NCBI GenBank assembly: GCA_016946835.1
Contig: JACVTC010000084.1
Span: 295,501-359,500 of the forward strand
DNA length: 64,000 nucleotides
Origin: Neocallimastix lanati (nom. inval.)
Lineage: Eukaryota > Neocallimastigomycota > Neocallimastigomycetes > Neocallimastigales > Neocallimastigaceae
Reading direction: 5' to 3'
Every line of letters begins with the position of its first letter. Position 1 is the stretch's first letter. The translations under genes were made by a program, and so were the position numbers. Shown here in pieces: positions 11,578 to 22,680 of this stretch. The notes beneath the pieces are model-generated. The model did not search any database. It was not told the origin of the DNA and worked only from the letters and a program-made list of their open reading frames with translations.

Positions 11578-11731
11578 GAGTGATAGTATGCGCTATACGA
11601 CCAGCTTGCCTATTAATGGTGTCTTGTTGCCGCGCGCACCACGATTGCAATCTGTTTACCATTAAAACAGACCAGTTCAGATCCTCCCGCACAGCTTGTC
11701 GTGAAGGGTAAACTTAATCCGGAAATCACTC
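11578..11731 (-). other. Structured leader RNA domain of E1
   Basis: A GC-richer island between 5' LTR and gag. Closed by the perfect 7-bp stem GAGTGAT/ATCACTC (11578-11584 with 11725-11731). An inner hairpin TCTGTTT/AAACAGA (11651-11671) is flanked by CCACGATT and AGTTCAGA. Further conserved words are GATAGTAT, AGCTTGCC, GGTGTC and GGGTAAACTTAATCC (plus-strand reading). The same ordered words with different but still complementary stems occur in B (18985, 37823) and C (45477). It is non-coding and of unknown function: packaging, dimerisation, translation or ribozyme roles are open. Confidence 0.6.
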
Positions 11732-12103
11732 AGTTACAGGACTCAGGCTACTCCTGCTTCTAAAGTTCGTACTAATTCTCATTATATTGTTTATTTTTGG
11801 AAATAACTTCTAGAATCCTTTATTATAAATTAATATTATTAAATATAAAAAATTTAATTGTTAGTATAATTTATAGTATATAATTTACGTATTTATTATT
11901 ATTGTTATTGTTATAATTATTTTATTTAATAATATAATTTTATTATCTATTAGTATATACAATTTAATTTATATAATTATAATTTACTATTAAAATTTTT
12001 TTTTTTTTTTTTTTATTATATTATTTATTTATCTGATTGGAAAAATAATTTTTTTTTTTTTCTAATATTATCTATTTATTTATTTGATCGGATAAAATAA
12101 TTT

Positions 12104-12151
<48 letters not shown>

Positions 12152-12189
12152 GTACTACAATATCATAATACAATTAACTAATTATTTAG

Positions 12190-12201
12190 AAGAGTTATTA
12201 T
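12190..12201 (-). other. Self-complementary primer-binding site of E1
   Basis: On the minus strand the 12 nt directly after the 5' LTR are ATAATAACTCTT. The predicted transcript start in the same LTR reads AAGAGTTATTAT (12519-12530), its exact complement. The LTR's last A extends pairing by one. This fits Tf1-type self-priming, where the 5' end of the mRNA anneals to the primer site and is cleaved by RNase H to prime minus-strand DNA. Confidence 0.75.
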
Positions 12202-12995
12202 TGTAATAATTTCTATAAATTATAGAAATTATTATTTATAATTAATATTAACTAAACTATTAATATTAAAAAAATTAAAATAAAAATTAAAATAAAAATA
12301 AGAATTTAATACTTATCTTTAAAATAGAGTTTATTATAAGAAAATATAATAGACCTTGAATATGAAAAGAGAAAATAAAATATGTTTTTTTTAAAAGAAC
12401 TTTATTAATCTATTTAATTTTTAAATATTTTATTATTTTTTTTTGATAAATTTTAAAATAACTATTTTATATTAATTGAAATCTTAATGTCGTTTATTGT
12501 TATTATATTTTTCTTAAAATAATAACTCTTGATTTTCTAAAGACGAAAATCAACAGCTATTTATATTTTTACAAAAATAAATGTATTTTTCTAATCTTAA
12601 CAATGATTCTTTCCAGAAAAAGATTAGAAGAAAAAACTGGAAAGATTTTTGATCAATAATCTATACTTATTGATCATCGTGTTATTAAATAAAACCAATT
12701 ATAATTAATCGGAAAAACTTTAATAACCGATTTTAATAACTAAAAGAATTAAAAAGAAAAAAGGATAAAAAAGAGAAGGATAAAATAATGCAGAAATTTT
12801 ATTAAATACATTTTTTCTATGAAATAATACAGAAGTTATATTAAATACATTTTTTCATATAACAATTAATACATTAATTGGTATAATTGTTTTTAAATGA
12901 AATAAATTTTTTTTTTAAAGAATAATAATTATGAAATAATTATTAATTAATAAGAAATAGAAATAAATTATAAAAATTTATATCAATTTCTTACA
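12202..12995 (-). repeat. E1 5' LTR
   Basis: 794 bp; in element orientation begins TGTAAGAAAT and ends AATTATTACA. Carries the promoter described separately. R+U5 from the predicted start to the LTR end would be about 329 nt. Confidence 0.9.
12519..12565 (-). promoter_or_regulatory. E1 LTR promoter: TATA box and predicted start
   Basis: Minus-strand TATAAATA at 12558-12565, then 27 nt, then AAGAGTTATTAT beginning at 12530. The predicted Pol II start is therefore 35 nt from the first T of the TATA box. The same box, spacing and start block occur in LTR E (26470-26516), supporting this start. Confidence 0.6.
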
Positions 12996-13003
12996 AAAAG
13001 AAG

Positions 13004-13298
13004 TGTTAAGGTTTTAGAGAATTAAATAATAATAAAGTAAACAAACACAAATTTTATTTATTTATTTATTATTTTTATTTATAAATTTTATTAAATTTAT
13101 TTGATGATTTTTAAAAATTGGTAGCAAAATTTACAACTATTTATACTTTTTTTCAAGGCATAAAAGTTGTTCTTACCACTAAATTACATTTTATTTATTT
13201 TTTTTTTTTATAAAAACTATTAAATTTAAATTGAATTTTATAATCAATTATATAAGATTTAATTATAACAATAAAATACATTTATAATATTAATAAAA

Positions 13299-13336
<38 letters not shown>

Positions 13337-13817
13337 TTAAAATATTACTAATAAGAATTTATTTAATTGGCTATAATTTTTATTACAATCTGTTAAAATA
13401 TTCAGATAAAAATAAAAATACTATTCTAATATAAAGGTTTTTAATAAAATAAAATATTTTTCAATATAAAATAAAACATTTCGATATAAAATTTTATAAT
13501 AAAAGTTAAAATATAATATATAAATTTTTAATTATCAATATATAAAAATATTATTAATACAAATTTTCATTATTAATATAAAAATAAAAAAATAAGATTT
13601 ATTATTAATATTGTTAATATAAGTTTTAAATATATAAAAATATTACTATTAATATAAGATTTAATATAAAAATATAAAGTTTAATATAATTTTTGATTTA
13701 ATTTTTGATCTTTGGATTTAAAATTTATTAAAGTACAAAAATAATAATGTACACATAATGTATTAGAAATAAATCGTAGATTTAATTAAGAATGCATTAT
13801 TTAGTACATTCTTATCA
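13004..13817 (-). repeat. B1 3' LTR
   Basis: 814 bp, plus-strand ends TGTTAAGG...TTCTTATCA; contains a T-run at ~13303-13329 and minus-strand TATAAATA at 13138-13145. Confidence 0.9.
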
Positions 13818-13835
13818 AGATGCCCCGACGAAGAC

Positions 13836-16800
13836 TCAAGCTTCTCTGTAAGCGGAGTTAAACTTTACTAAATTTTTAAAGTGAACATTCCTATCGAGTT
13901 GCTTTCCAGTCTTCTGATCGATTAGGGTTGCCGTGTTGAATTGAATTTTTAAAATTTTAAATGGTTCATTGTAATATGGTTCTAGCTTAGTGCTGTGTTT
14001 TTGGTAGTTCGAAGTGCCCATAAAGCAGAAGGTAAAACTTCATCCCAATCTTGATTTTTCCTTCCTAATAAACGAAGCAATTTTCCAATTTCTTTATTTC
14101 GGTTTTCAGTGAGACCATTGGATTCAGGGTGATAGGTAGCTATGAATTTTACATAAACATCGTAAAGGTCAAGAAAGATTTTTGTCATGTCGGAGGTGAA
14201 TTGGACTCCATTATCAGTAGTAATAACTTGAGGCACACCATGTCTTGCAAAAACGTTTATTAAAAATTTAATTACATCATAGGAAGTTATATTCTCGGTG
14301 GGTTCAGCTTCAACCCATTTGGTGAAATAATCAACTGTAACGATAATATATTGATTGTTATTTCTTGTTTTTGGCAAAGGTCCTATAATATCTAATCCTA
14401 AATGCACAAAGGGACCCTCTATTTTAGTTGGATGGTTTTCGGTTGGTTCTGGATATGGTTGAGGACGATTTAACTGGCATTTTTCACAATTACTAACAAT
14501 TCTTTTGATATCTTTAATCATATGATTCCAATAAAAGTTTTTCTTAAGTCTTTGATATGTTTTGTAATATCCTTCGTGGCCAATATTATGAGTTTCTAAA
14601 ATTAATTTAAATTTTTCATTTTCATCTGTTATTAATTTTCTATAATTTCCATTGTCGATAAAGTAATCTTCACCATCAATAACAGTAAACTTTTCATTAA
14701 TAAATTCCTTTATAACTTTAGATAATAATTCTTCATTATTTCCATTAGTAATTTTTGTTAATAATATCTTTCTCTCTTCCTTACTTTTCATTCTTGAAAG
14801 AGCATCAGCTAACACATTCTTTTTGCCTGATTCATATTTTATATTAATTCCAAGCATACTAGCGGTTAGACACCATCTTGTTTGCCTTGCATTCAAAGGT
14901 TCTTTATTCTTAAATAAACCAACTAATGGTTTATGATCTGTGTAAATAGTTGTAGGTAATGGATTTCCTTCAATATAAGATTTAAATTTAGTCATACAGT
15001 AAAACAAAGCGGTTCCTTCCAAATCTGTGATACCATAATTCTTTTCAGCTTTCTTCAAACTTCTACTTATAAAATGTATTGGATGCTCCTTACCGGTTTC
15101 TTCTTCTTTTTGTAAAAGAACTCCACCAATTCCATTATACGAAGCATCAGTTCTAATGATAAAAGGTTTGTCAAATGACGGAAATTTTAGAATAGGTGCA
15201 TTGATTAATTTTTCTTTTAGGAGTTCAAAGCTTTCTTGTTGTTCTTTATTCCATTCATATTTAGTATTCTTTTTTAATAATTTACATAAAGGTGAGGTAA
15301 TTTGAGCATATTTAGGAATAAAGTCACGATAATATCCTACTGCTCCTAGAAATGATCTTAATTCATGAATTGATGAAGGGGTTTCCCACTTCTTAATAGC
15401 TGTTATTTTGCTTTCCATGGGACTTAATCCTTTAGTAGTAAGTTTGTGACCTAATACATCAACTTCAGTTTGAAGAAAATGGCACTTTTCAATATTAATT
15501 TTTAACTTGTTTTCTTTAAATACTTCTAATACTTGTTTAATATGAATTAAATGTTCTTCGATACTTTTTGAATAGATCAAAACATCATCAATAAATACAT
15601 AAACAAATTCACCAATAAAAGGGAATAAAATTTTATTCATTTCTCTTTGGAAGGTTGAGGGAGCTCCAGTAAGTCCAAAAGGCATAACCTTAAATTGATA
15701 ATTTCCAAACTTAGTAGTGAAAGTGGTTACTTCAACGCTTTCTTCATCCATTAAGATTTGGTGAAAACCAGAAAATAAATCAAGAGTTGTAAATATTTTA
15801 GCTCTTCCGAGACTATCAAAAATTTCATCTATATATGGAACTGAATAAGAATCTTTTTCTGTCATATCATTGACTTATCGGTAGTCAATGCACAAGCGCC
15901 ACTTTCCATTGTGTTTTAGAATGAGCACTACTGGAGATGACCATTCTGAACAGGATGGTTCTATCAATCCTTTCTTAATAAGCTTTGTAAGTTCTTCTTT
16001 TAAGATATCTGATTTTAATTTAGTTAACCTATAACTTCTTAATTTTACTGGCTTTGCATTAGCTTTTAAACGGATCTTATGTGGTGAAAGTTTAGAAGGA
16101 GTTAGTTCTTCAGTTGAAGTGGCAACTATGTCAATCATTTCTTTGAGAATTTTAATAATTTGTTCTTTATAATCTTTATTTAAGGTACTTAAAAATTCAT
16201 CACTCTCAATAAATTCCATTGGAGTTAATTCCTTTATAATTTCCTTTTCATTATTCGTTTCTTTAACTTTTCTAATAGTACAAATTATACTTTCTTCATC
16301 ATAATATTGATTATTTATTTTAGCTATTTCTTCGTATTCACTTTCTGACAAAAGTTTACATAAACTGTTTAAGGTCGGATGAATAAATAAACAATGATCG
16401 ATTTGAGTTTTAAAGTTTATTAACATATCATAAAAAGAGTCTTCTTTCTCAATAATTCTAAAGTCCGCATTAAATTCATAATTATTAATTTTTACTGGTA
16501 ATCGAACAATAATTCCTTCCGAGTATTCTTCATCTTGTGTTGCTAGTTGGATTCTTCCACGACTTTTTCCAACTGTTTCATATTCACCAGGTAATTTATC
16601 AAAATACTGCTTAGTAACGATGCTTAGGTTACTACAAGAATCAATTAAAAGTTTTCCTAGTACTCCGTCAACACTTGCATCAACCATTGCTAAGTCTTCT
16701 TCAGCTACTTCATTACTTTTACTTATGTAGCTATGATCATAGTTATTCACTAATAAAGTTCGTGCTATTACATTGTCTACAGTTCCAATTATTTTAGATT

Positions 16801-17380
16801 TTTCTAACTTTAAACCTTGAGTTAATTGTGAACGAATTTTCGGACATGCATTCAAGAGTTGACCTATCGTAATACTGGATTTAAGATTATTTAAATCATC
16901 CATAATATTGTAAGGTTCTTTATTATTCATCATTTTGATATTCCTTTTTACTAACTGAATATTTCCATTATTAGTTTCTTTAGTTTTTGTTGAAATTAAT
17001 TTTTCCAAAGTATTAGTTTTATTTTGTTGATTATCTTTATTCATTTTTAGATCTTCTATTTCATTATCGATTTCACGTATATCTTCAGATTCAACTTTTT
17101 CCTTTCCTTTTGATGAATAATTGTTGTTTTCTTCTTTACTTTCTCTTACTCTTGTCATATTTCTTAATTCCTTTTCTTTTTGTTTTTCTTTGTTTATATT
17201 TGGTTGAGTTAAAATTGAAGGAAGTATTTGATTTTTATAAACTTTATTGGGTTTATTATGTAGCTCATTTTCTTTCTTCTTTCTTAAAGCAGGAGTTGCG
17301 AAAGGACGTGGATTATCTTTTAAACTTTTATGTACTTTCTTGGAATTATTTTCTTCTTTTTCGCTGTTATTATCATTCAT
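13836..17380 (-). pseudogene. Pol of element B1 (PR-RT-RNase H-IN), disrupted
   Basis: In B2 the same polyprotein is one frame. Here it is split. The N-terminal part (15875-17380) carries the protease motif IDSCSNLSI and the start of RT (WRLCIDYR), and ends at TAA 15875-15877 where B2 has AAA. The next part (13982-15865) holds RT (MPFGLTGAPSTFQ, FIDD), RNase H (RTDASYNGIGG) and integrase through the third DDE residue (SNGLTENRN). A deletion relative to B2 (equivalent to about 32415-32685, 271 bp, not a multiple of 3) then joins to the C-terminal tail in another frame (13836-14021). Reading from the gag frameshift site into pol is open until the nonsense codon. Confidence 0.9.
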
Positions 17381-17541
17381 TTTTCTTTTTATAGCATTTA
17401 TAATGATATCATCCTCACTTTCAGTTGTGTCACTAAAATCAGATTCTTCAGATTCTTCATTAAAGGAATTATTATCAATTGGAGTATTCTTAGTAAAAGT
17501 ATTATTTTGTAAATTATTTAATGAAGCTATTGTTTTGTCAT

Positions 17542-17575
17542 TGGGAGTGCTTCTGCTCCCATTTAGAAGTTTAAA
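17542..17575 (-). promoter_or_regulatory. B1 gag-pol -1 frameshift signal
   Basis: Slippery heptamer T TTA AAC in gag frame (17569-17575), two codons before the gag stop (17563-17565). After 7 nt comes the hairpin TGGGAG/CTCCCA with an 8-nt loop (17542-17561). The -1 frame is open from here into pol. Confidence 0.85.
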
Positions 17576-18468
17576 GACTTTTTGGAATATATTTCTTTTT
17601 TATTTTTTTCCATAATCTTATTTAATTGAGGGCAATAGTATGAGTAATGACCTTCTTCCTTACAGAAGAAGCAAGTTTTAACAGATAAATTTCTCATTTT
17701 CTGGGTTGATTCTTCTATAATATCTTGAGGTTTCGGTTTATTATTTGTTTGACTTGTTTGGAAATTTTCGTTTCTTCTCTTAGGATAAAGTCTTGAAGTA
17801 GTACTGTTTTGATTATTTTGATTATGTTGGGAATTATTAATATTATAGGTATTATTGTTCCTTACAGAAAGTCTATCTACTTTCTCGGCAATTTTGAAAG
17901 CTTTATCCATACTTATATCATCTTTAAGGGATAATTTCTTCCAGGCTTCATAATTATTTTGAATAGAATCAATATAATCTAGTACACCAATGCGTTTTCT
18001 TCTCTTTTTATCAAGTTTAGTGTACAAAGTTCTATATCTTACATTAAAGTCTTTAATCTTTTCGTTTCTTTTAATTCGCATTGCACGAAGTTCTTTAAGA
18101 AGTAAATTTTGGTTTTCTTTAATACCGTAAAAATTTTCAAGACTTGAAATAATTTTTTCAAGGGAAGGAAATTTAATATCATCATCAACATTTTCTTCTT
18201 CATCATCATCTTCTTCTTCATCTGATGAATCATCACTTTCATCATCACTATCTTCTCCCAAATCTTCAATAACGCGTTGTACTTCACCAGAGCTGGTAAG
18301 TAAACAAGCATTAAATATTGTTTCTGGATCTGTGATACCTTGTATCTTGATCCAAAGTTTTAATTCAGTAGCCCAGGACTTAATATCTAAATTGTCCTTG
18401 CTAAGTTTCACAATATCTCTCAATTCTTTTTTCAATTCTTTAAAGCTCAAAGTTGTTTCTTTGGACAT
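17563..18468 (-). CDS. Gag of element B1
   Basis: About 301 residues starting at MSKETTLSF (ATG 18468; the frame runs slightly further upstream but this Met is shared by both copies). A helical capsid-type domain is interrupted near residues 75-105 by a strongly acidic run (GEDSDDESDDSSDEEEDDDEEE). The C-terminal half is Asn/Gln-rich and then carries one CCHC zinc knuckle, CFFCKEEGHYSYYC. Ends in KKSLNF at the slippery site. It would assemble the particle and bind element RNA. Intact, so it could still make particles. Confidence 0.9.
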   Translation of the reverse strand: MSKETTLSFKELKKELRDIVKLSKDNLDIKSWATELKLWIKIQGITDPETIFNACLLTSSGEVQRVIEDLGEDSDDESDDSSDEEEDDDEEENVDDDIKFPSLEKIISSLENFYGIKENQNLLLKELRAMRIKRNEKIKDFNVRYRTLYTKLDKKRRKRIGVLDYIDSIQNNYEAWKKLSLKDDISMDKAFKIAEKVDRLSVRNNNTYNINNSQHNQNNQNSTTSRLYPKRRNENFQTSQTNNKPKPQDIIEESTQKMRNLSVKTCFFCKEEGHYSYYCPQLNKIMEKNKKEIYSKKSLNF

Positions 18469-18654
18469 TTTGTCTAAATATGAGGTGATTAAATACAAAT
18501 AAATTTGGGAAATCCAACTTTCAAAATATAATTTAATAGGTAATTTAATATTAAATCAATTTTTAAAACAATATATTTTAGAAACTTTTGAAAATAAAAA
18601 TTTTATTTGCTTTCTTTAGTAAATATAAGCTCGAAATCCTTATCGACAACTTAG

Positions 18655-18830
18655 TAGAAATTATAAAGCACGAGGTTCTTTTCGACTACTTTATTAAGAA
18701 TAATTTTTAAGTTCGAAATCTTTATCGACAACTTAATAGAATAATTTTTAAGTTCGAAATCTTTATCGACAACTCAATAGAATAATTTTAAGTTCGAAAT
18801 CTTTATCGACCACTTGAATTTTGTAATTTA
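18655..18830 (-). repeat. Tandem ~40-bp repeat in B1 leader
   Basis: About four imperfect units of the type 'aagttcgaaatctttatcgacaa' plus 'ctcaatagaataattttt', just upstream of gag. B2 has about seven units (37343-37655), so copy number varies between insertions. Each unit carries TCGAAA...TTTATCGA, which could form a small stem. Confidence 0.8.
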
Positions 18831-18984
18831 GTATATTTGTAGTAATAAATTTAGAAGCAAAGTTTTATTTATTATTTTCACCTTTCAAAAATTTTTCTTT
18901 TTAAACGATAAATATTGTATTGTTATAGCTAATAAAATTATTAATTAATTATAATTATTAAACACAAAAAATAATCTTTATTGT

Positions 18985-19144
18985 CGTACAATCTGATAGT
19001 ATACACTGTCTGACGTGCAGCTTACCTAATGGTGTCATGCCACGCGAGTGCCACGATTACTATATTCAATATAAAATATAGCAGTTCAGAGCCCACTAGC
19101 CCAATTACTATGTAGGATAAACTTAATCCGATAATCTATGTACG
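18985..19144 (-). other. Structured leader RNA domain of B1
   Basis: The 160-nt homologue of the E1 domain. Outer stem CGTACA/TGTACG (18985-18990 with 19139-19144); inner hairpin CTATATT/AATATAG (19060-19081) between CCACGATT and AGTTCAGA; also GATAGTAT, AGCTTACC, GGTGTC and GGATAAACTTAATCC. Stems differ from E1 and C in sequence yet still pair. Confidence 0.6.
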
Positions 19145-19390
19145 GAATAAAAATAAATTTTAAAAGTATTCAATAATATTTTTATTAACTAATAAAAATT
19201 AACTAAAAACACAATATTTTCAAAGTAAATTAAGATTCTTTTACAGGAATTATTAAACAAATAAAGTATCAGTAAAAAAAAAAATAAAAAAAATTTAAAT
19301 GGCGAAGTTAGCCAAAGTCTGATACTTTATATAATAAAGTGCCTTATAACTAGCACAAAGAAAAATAAAAAAAATATAAAAAAAAACAAT

Positions 19391-19620
19391 CTTACGTCTT
19401 CGGTGACGTAAGCTCCTTATTCGCCAGTGCTTGGAAAGTACCCGCACCTTCGTGTGTTGAAACGTTGAAGGCTGAACTATTATTACCGGGTCGGTAACCA
19501 AATACCTTCGTCTACTTTCCAATTAATTCCCAAAATAACTATTATCCAATAACCTACTATGAATAATAGATATTTTGTTATTTTCTGGAAATACACTGTA
19601 TATGAGCTCTATCCGCTCCT
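19391..19620 (-). other. Second structured leader region of B1
   Basis: Plus-strand reading: hairpin CTTACGTC/GACGTAAG (19391-19412); an outer stem GGAAAGTA/TACTTTCC (19433-19440 with 19513-19520) enclosing CCTTC/GAAGG and TTACC/GGTAA hairpins; then a hairpin at 19532-19576 whose stem covaries with B2; then GAGC/GCTC. It is far richer in GC than its surroundings. A 75-codon antisense-type frame overlaps it, which I consider spurious. Confidence 0.5.
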
Positions 19621-19692
19621 TGTTATAATTTACAATCTTTTTTTTAGAATCTTAATTTTACTTATTTAAAAAAAAATTTTTTTTTTTATATA

Positions 19693-19745
19693 TATATCAA
19701 ACAAGCGCCATAGGTTAATCAAAGGATTAACGACTTACTTGTTTA
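19693..19745 (-). other. Primer-proximal stem-loop of B1
   Basis: AAACAAG/CTTGTTT outer stem, an asymmetric internal loop (GCGCCATA opposite GACTTA) and inner GGTTAATC/GATTAAC. Sequence-identical in B2 (38545-38597). Lies about 65 nt from the primer-binding site. Confidence 0.45.
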
Positions 19746-19809
19746 TCAATATAAAATAAAAAAAAATTTAAAAAAAATCTATGTTATTTACTATTATTTC
19801 TATTTAATT

Positions 19810-19826
19810 CCCCGATATCTCCACCA
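19810..19826 (-). other. tRNA primer-binding site of B1
   Basis: Minus strand TGGTGGAGATATCGGGG, six nt after the LTR end. Complementary to a tRNA 3' end CCCCGATATCTCCACCA; that tRNA is not the initiator tRNA found in this window. Confidence 0.75.
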
Positions 19827-19832
19827 TATAAA

Positions 19833-20120
19833 TGTTAAGGTTTTAGAGAATTAAATAAAAATAAAGTAAACAAACACAAATTTTATTTATTTATTTATTA
19901 TTTTTATTTATAAATTTTATTAAATTTATTTGATGATTTTTAAAAATTGGTAGCAAAATTTACAACTATTTATACTTTTTTTCAAGGCATAAAAGTTGTT
20001 GTTGCCACTAAATTACATTTTATTTATTTTTTTTTATAAAAACTATTAAATTTAAATTGAATTTTATAATCAATTATATAAGATTTAATTATAACAATAA
20101 AATACATTTATAATATTAAA

Positions 20121-20158
<38 letters not shown>

Positions 20159-20639
20159 TTAAAATATTACTAATAAGAATTTATTTAATTGGCTATAATT
20201 TTTATTACAATCTGTTAAAATATTCAGATAAAAATAAAAATACTATTCTAATATAAAGGTTTTTAATAAAATAAAATATTTTTCAATATAAAATAAAACA
20301 TTTCGATATAAAATTTTATAATAAAAGTTAAAATATAATATATAAATTTTTAATTATCAATATATAAAAATATTATTAATACAAATTTTCATTATTAATA
20401 TTAAAATAAAAAAATAAGATTTATTATTAATATTGTTAATATAAGTTTTAAATATATAAAAATATTACTATTAATATAAGATTTAATATAAAAATATAAA
20501 GTTTAATATAATTTTTGATTTAATTTTTGATCTTTGGATTTAAAATTTATTAAAGTACAAAAATAATAATGTACACATAATGAATTAGAAATAAATCGTA
20601 GATTTAATTAAGAATGCATTATTTAGTACATTCTTATCA
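19833..20639 (-). repeat. B1 5' LTR
   Basis: 807 bp, ends as in the other B LTRs. Minus-strand TATAAATA at 19967-19974 is the likely promoter. Confidence 0.9.
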
Positions 20640-20643
20640 GAAA

Positions 20644-21382
20644 TGATAAGAAATTATTAATAACTTACTTTAGTTTATTAATAACTCTTTATCAAAGTTA
20701 TAAATTTTAAGATAATTAAAATATATTTTATTATAAAACTTTTTAAAATTGATTTATTAGAAACAATGAAGTTATTTTAATACATAAATTTTATTTAATT
20801 TTTAAATATTAATTTTTATTAAATTTTAAATTTATAATATTAAATAAATACTTTTAAATTTAAATAAGATAAAATAAGTATTTATTGAACAAGTTTTGAT
20901 AAACAAAAATGTTAACAAAAATGTTGTTCTTTTAAATAAGAATTATTACATGTTTTTATAATTTTCGTTAAGATTAAACTATATAATTAACTATCTAATT
21001 TAATTACTATTTATATCTTTTAGAAATATTAAAAAAAGAAAAAGTATTACTATTTTAATTCTATTTAAAGTCTTATTTTCTATTTTAAAAAAAAAGAATT
21101 AGTTTTAAGTCTTTAAAATAAAATAACTATTTACTAATTATATCAAATAATAACAAATATTTATGTAATAAAATATATTTTACATAATAAAATTATTTAA
21201 ATTTAATTTCTATATTAATTATTTAAATTTACATTGTTCTTTTATTAATCTTAAAATTTTATTTGAAAATACTAACTTTTTATAATAATTATTTATAATT
21301 TTATAGTTTAGTAAATTATTATTATAAATTATTAATTTTAGTTTATTAATTAATTTTAAATTATAAATTTCATCTTTTATCA
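20644..21382. repeat. Solo LTR J
   Basis: TGATAAGAAA...CTTTTATCA, 739 bp, nested at the right end of B1. The left flank GAAA (20640-20643) matches the sequence that follows once LTR A2 is removed, a perfect 4-bp duplication at the tRNA-proximal site. No convincing ORF. Confidence 0.7.
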
Positions 21383-21385
21383 GAA

Positions 21386-22512
21386 TGATACGGGCTGGGG
21401 TTGAAACACTAAGATATTCAAAACAAAAAAAAATAAATATTAACACATAACTATAAAAATAAGTTTGGAAACAAGAAAAAAAAAAAAATTAAATTTTAAA
21501 ATATTCTTTATTTAAATTTAAAATTAAAATTATTTGTTCCCCGTATTAAAAAGAAAGAAATTTATTCTTTTCATACATTTATTTTAATACATTTTATTAA
21601 TTAATATATTCTTTATAAAAAAACTATTATAACTATTTTATTTTAATTTTTAACTATTATTTTAAATTATTTTTTTAAAAAAAAAAATAACATTTATTAA
21701 ATTAAAATATAAAAAATTAATTTAGAGATTGTATCACGAAGGGCATTCCGGGCGGTAGCTTCTTCTTGATATTGTTTTTCAGAGAGAGAATTATACAGAA
21801 TTGATATTTTCTGTATTTTAGATCATTTTTTTATTATTGAAATTCTGTATTTTAGTTCATTTTTATTTTTAATAAAGATTTAATTTATTTTTGATTTTTG
21901 ATTTATTTTTAGTTTATTTCAAAGGTTTAGAAAATATTATACAGAAACTTATAATTCTGTATTTTATATCAAATATTTATTGAAATAGGTTTTTATTATT
22001 CTTAATATAAAAATAAGAATTAATAATGATTTAAATATTATATAATTTTTAATAAGAATATTTAATAATAATTTTTATTATATTTGATATTAATAAAAGA
22101 TTTTAATAAGAATATTTAATAATAATTTTTATTATATTTAATATTAATAAAAGATTTTTATTAGAATATTTAAAAATTTTTATTATATTTAATATTAATA
22201 AAAGATTTTAATAAGAATATTTAATAATAATTTTTATTATATTTAATATTGATAAAAGATTTTTATAAGAATATTTAATAATAATTTTTATTATATTTAA
22301 TATTAATAAAGGAAATTTATAAGAATATTTAATAATAATTTTTATTATATTCAATATTAATAAAAGAAATTTATAAGAATATTTAATAATAAATTTTATT
22401 ATATTTGATATTAATAAAAGATTTTAATAAGAATATTTAATAATAATTTTATTTTATTATTATTAAGAGTATTTAATAGGAAATACAAGGTATTTAGTGA
22501 CACCCCGTATCA
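21386..22512. repeat. LTR-like element A, copy 2
   Basis: 1127 bp with TGATACGGG...CCCGTATCA ends, AGAA duplicated at 21382-21385 and 22513-22516. Ends 14 bp before tRNA-iMet copy 2 and is the youngest member of that stack. Interior tandem array of the same ~50-bp unit as copy 1. Confidence 0.8.
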
Positions 22513-22526
22513 AGAAACAAGAAGAA

Positions 22527-22598
22527 AGCAGCGTAATGCAGTGGAAGCGTGGTGGGCTCATAACCCACAGGTCGTATGATCGAAACATACCGCTGCTA
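22527..22598 (+). tRNA. Initiator tRNA-Met (CAT), copy 2, D-arm variant
   Basis: Identical to the other three copies except for two D-stem bases: ATGC in place of GCGC at positions 10-13. The 10:25 pair becomes A:T (was G:T) and 11:24 becomes T:G (was C:G), so the arm can still fold. The A box is affected, so transcription could differ. All initiator hallmarks are kept. Confidence 0.93.
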
Positions 22599-22680
22599 AA
22601 TTTACTATATTTTTATAAGATTTATTTATTTAATTTACTTATTTTATTTTTAATTTATAAAAAAACTAAAACTAAAAAAA

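Larger units (their letters stand above)
6506..12995 (-). mobile_element. Complete Ty3/gypsy element E1 (single-ORF, self-primed)
   Basis: A 6.5-kb element on the minus strand. LTRs at 6506-7298 and 12202-12995 are 793 and 794 bp and nearly identical. Minus-strand order: 5' LTR (12995 to 12202), 12-nt primer site directly abutting the LTR, T-rich leader with a structured RNA domain, one gag-pol ORF (11304 to 7309), a purine-rich tract AAGGAGGTGCAA (7299-7310), then the 3' LTR. Flanks are AAAG on the left and AAAA(G) on the right. The intact ORF and similar LTRs suggest a young, possibly active copy. No TGG-type tRNA primer site is present; the primer site is complementary to the element's own RNA start. 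Confidence 0.9.
13004..20639 (-). mobile_element. Ty3/gypsy element B, copy 1 (inactivated)
   Basis: A 7.6-kb minus-strand element with LTRs at 13004-13817 and 19833-20639. Order: 5' LTR, 6-nt spacer, tRNA primer site, structured leader, tandem repeats, gag, -1 frameshift signal, pol, polypurine tract (GTCGGGGCATCT, 13818-13829), 3' LTR. Flanks GAAG (left) and GAAA (right) are a slightly decayed 4-bp duplication. Relative to B2, pol carries a nonsense codon and a ~271-bp deletion, so this copy cannot make integrase. Confidence 0.9.

Noticed and set aside
11578-11731. Hammerhead or HDV-like ribozyme in the shared leader domain
   Set aside because: I looked for CTGATGA...GAAA and for an HDV-type double pseudoknot on both strands and did not find them. 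Function left open.
13119-13126. TGGTAGCA inside LTR B as an initiator-tRNA primer site
   Set aside because: It lies in the middle of the LTR and matches the tRNA-iMet 3' end for only eight bases (TGGTAGCA); the real sites adjoin the LTR end.
18039-18311. 90-codon Met/Lys-rich frame in gag of B1 (and 36737-37009 in B2)
   Set aside because: Alternative frame of the acidic GAT-rich stretch of gag; composition explains it.
18655-18830. Possible CRISPR or centromere-type repeat in the B leader
   Set aside because: It is part of a retroelement leader and present in both copies between structured RNA and gag; an element-specific tandem repeat.
19295-19522. 75-codon minus-strand ORF over the structured leader of B1
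   Set aside because: Coincides with strong RNA stems, has a membrane-like tail from T/A-rich DNA and no homologue that I recognise.
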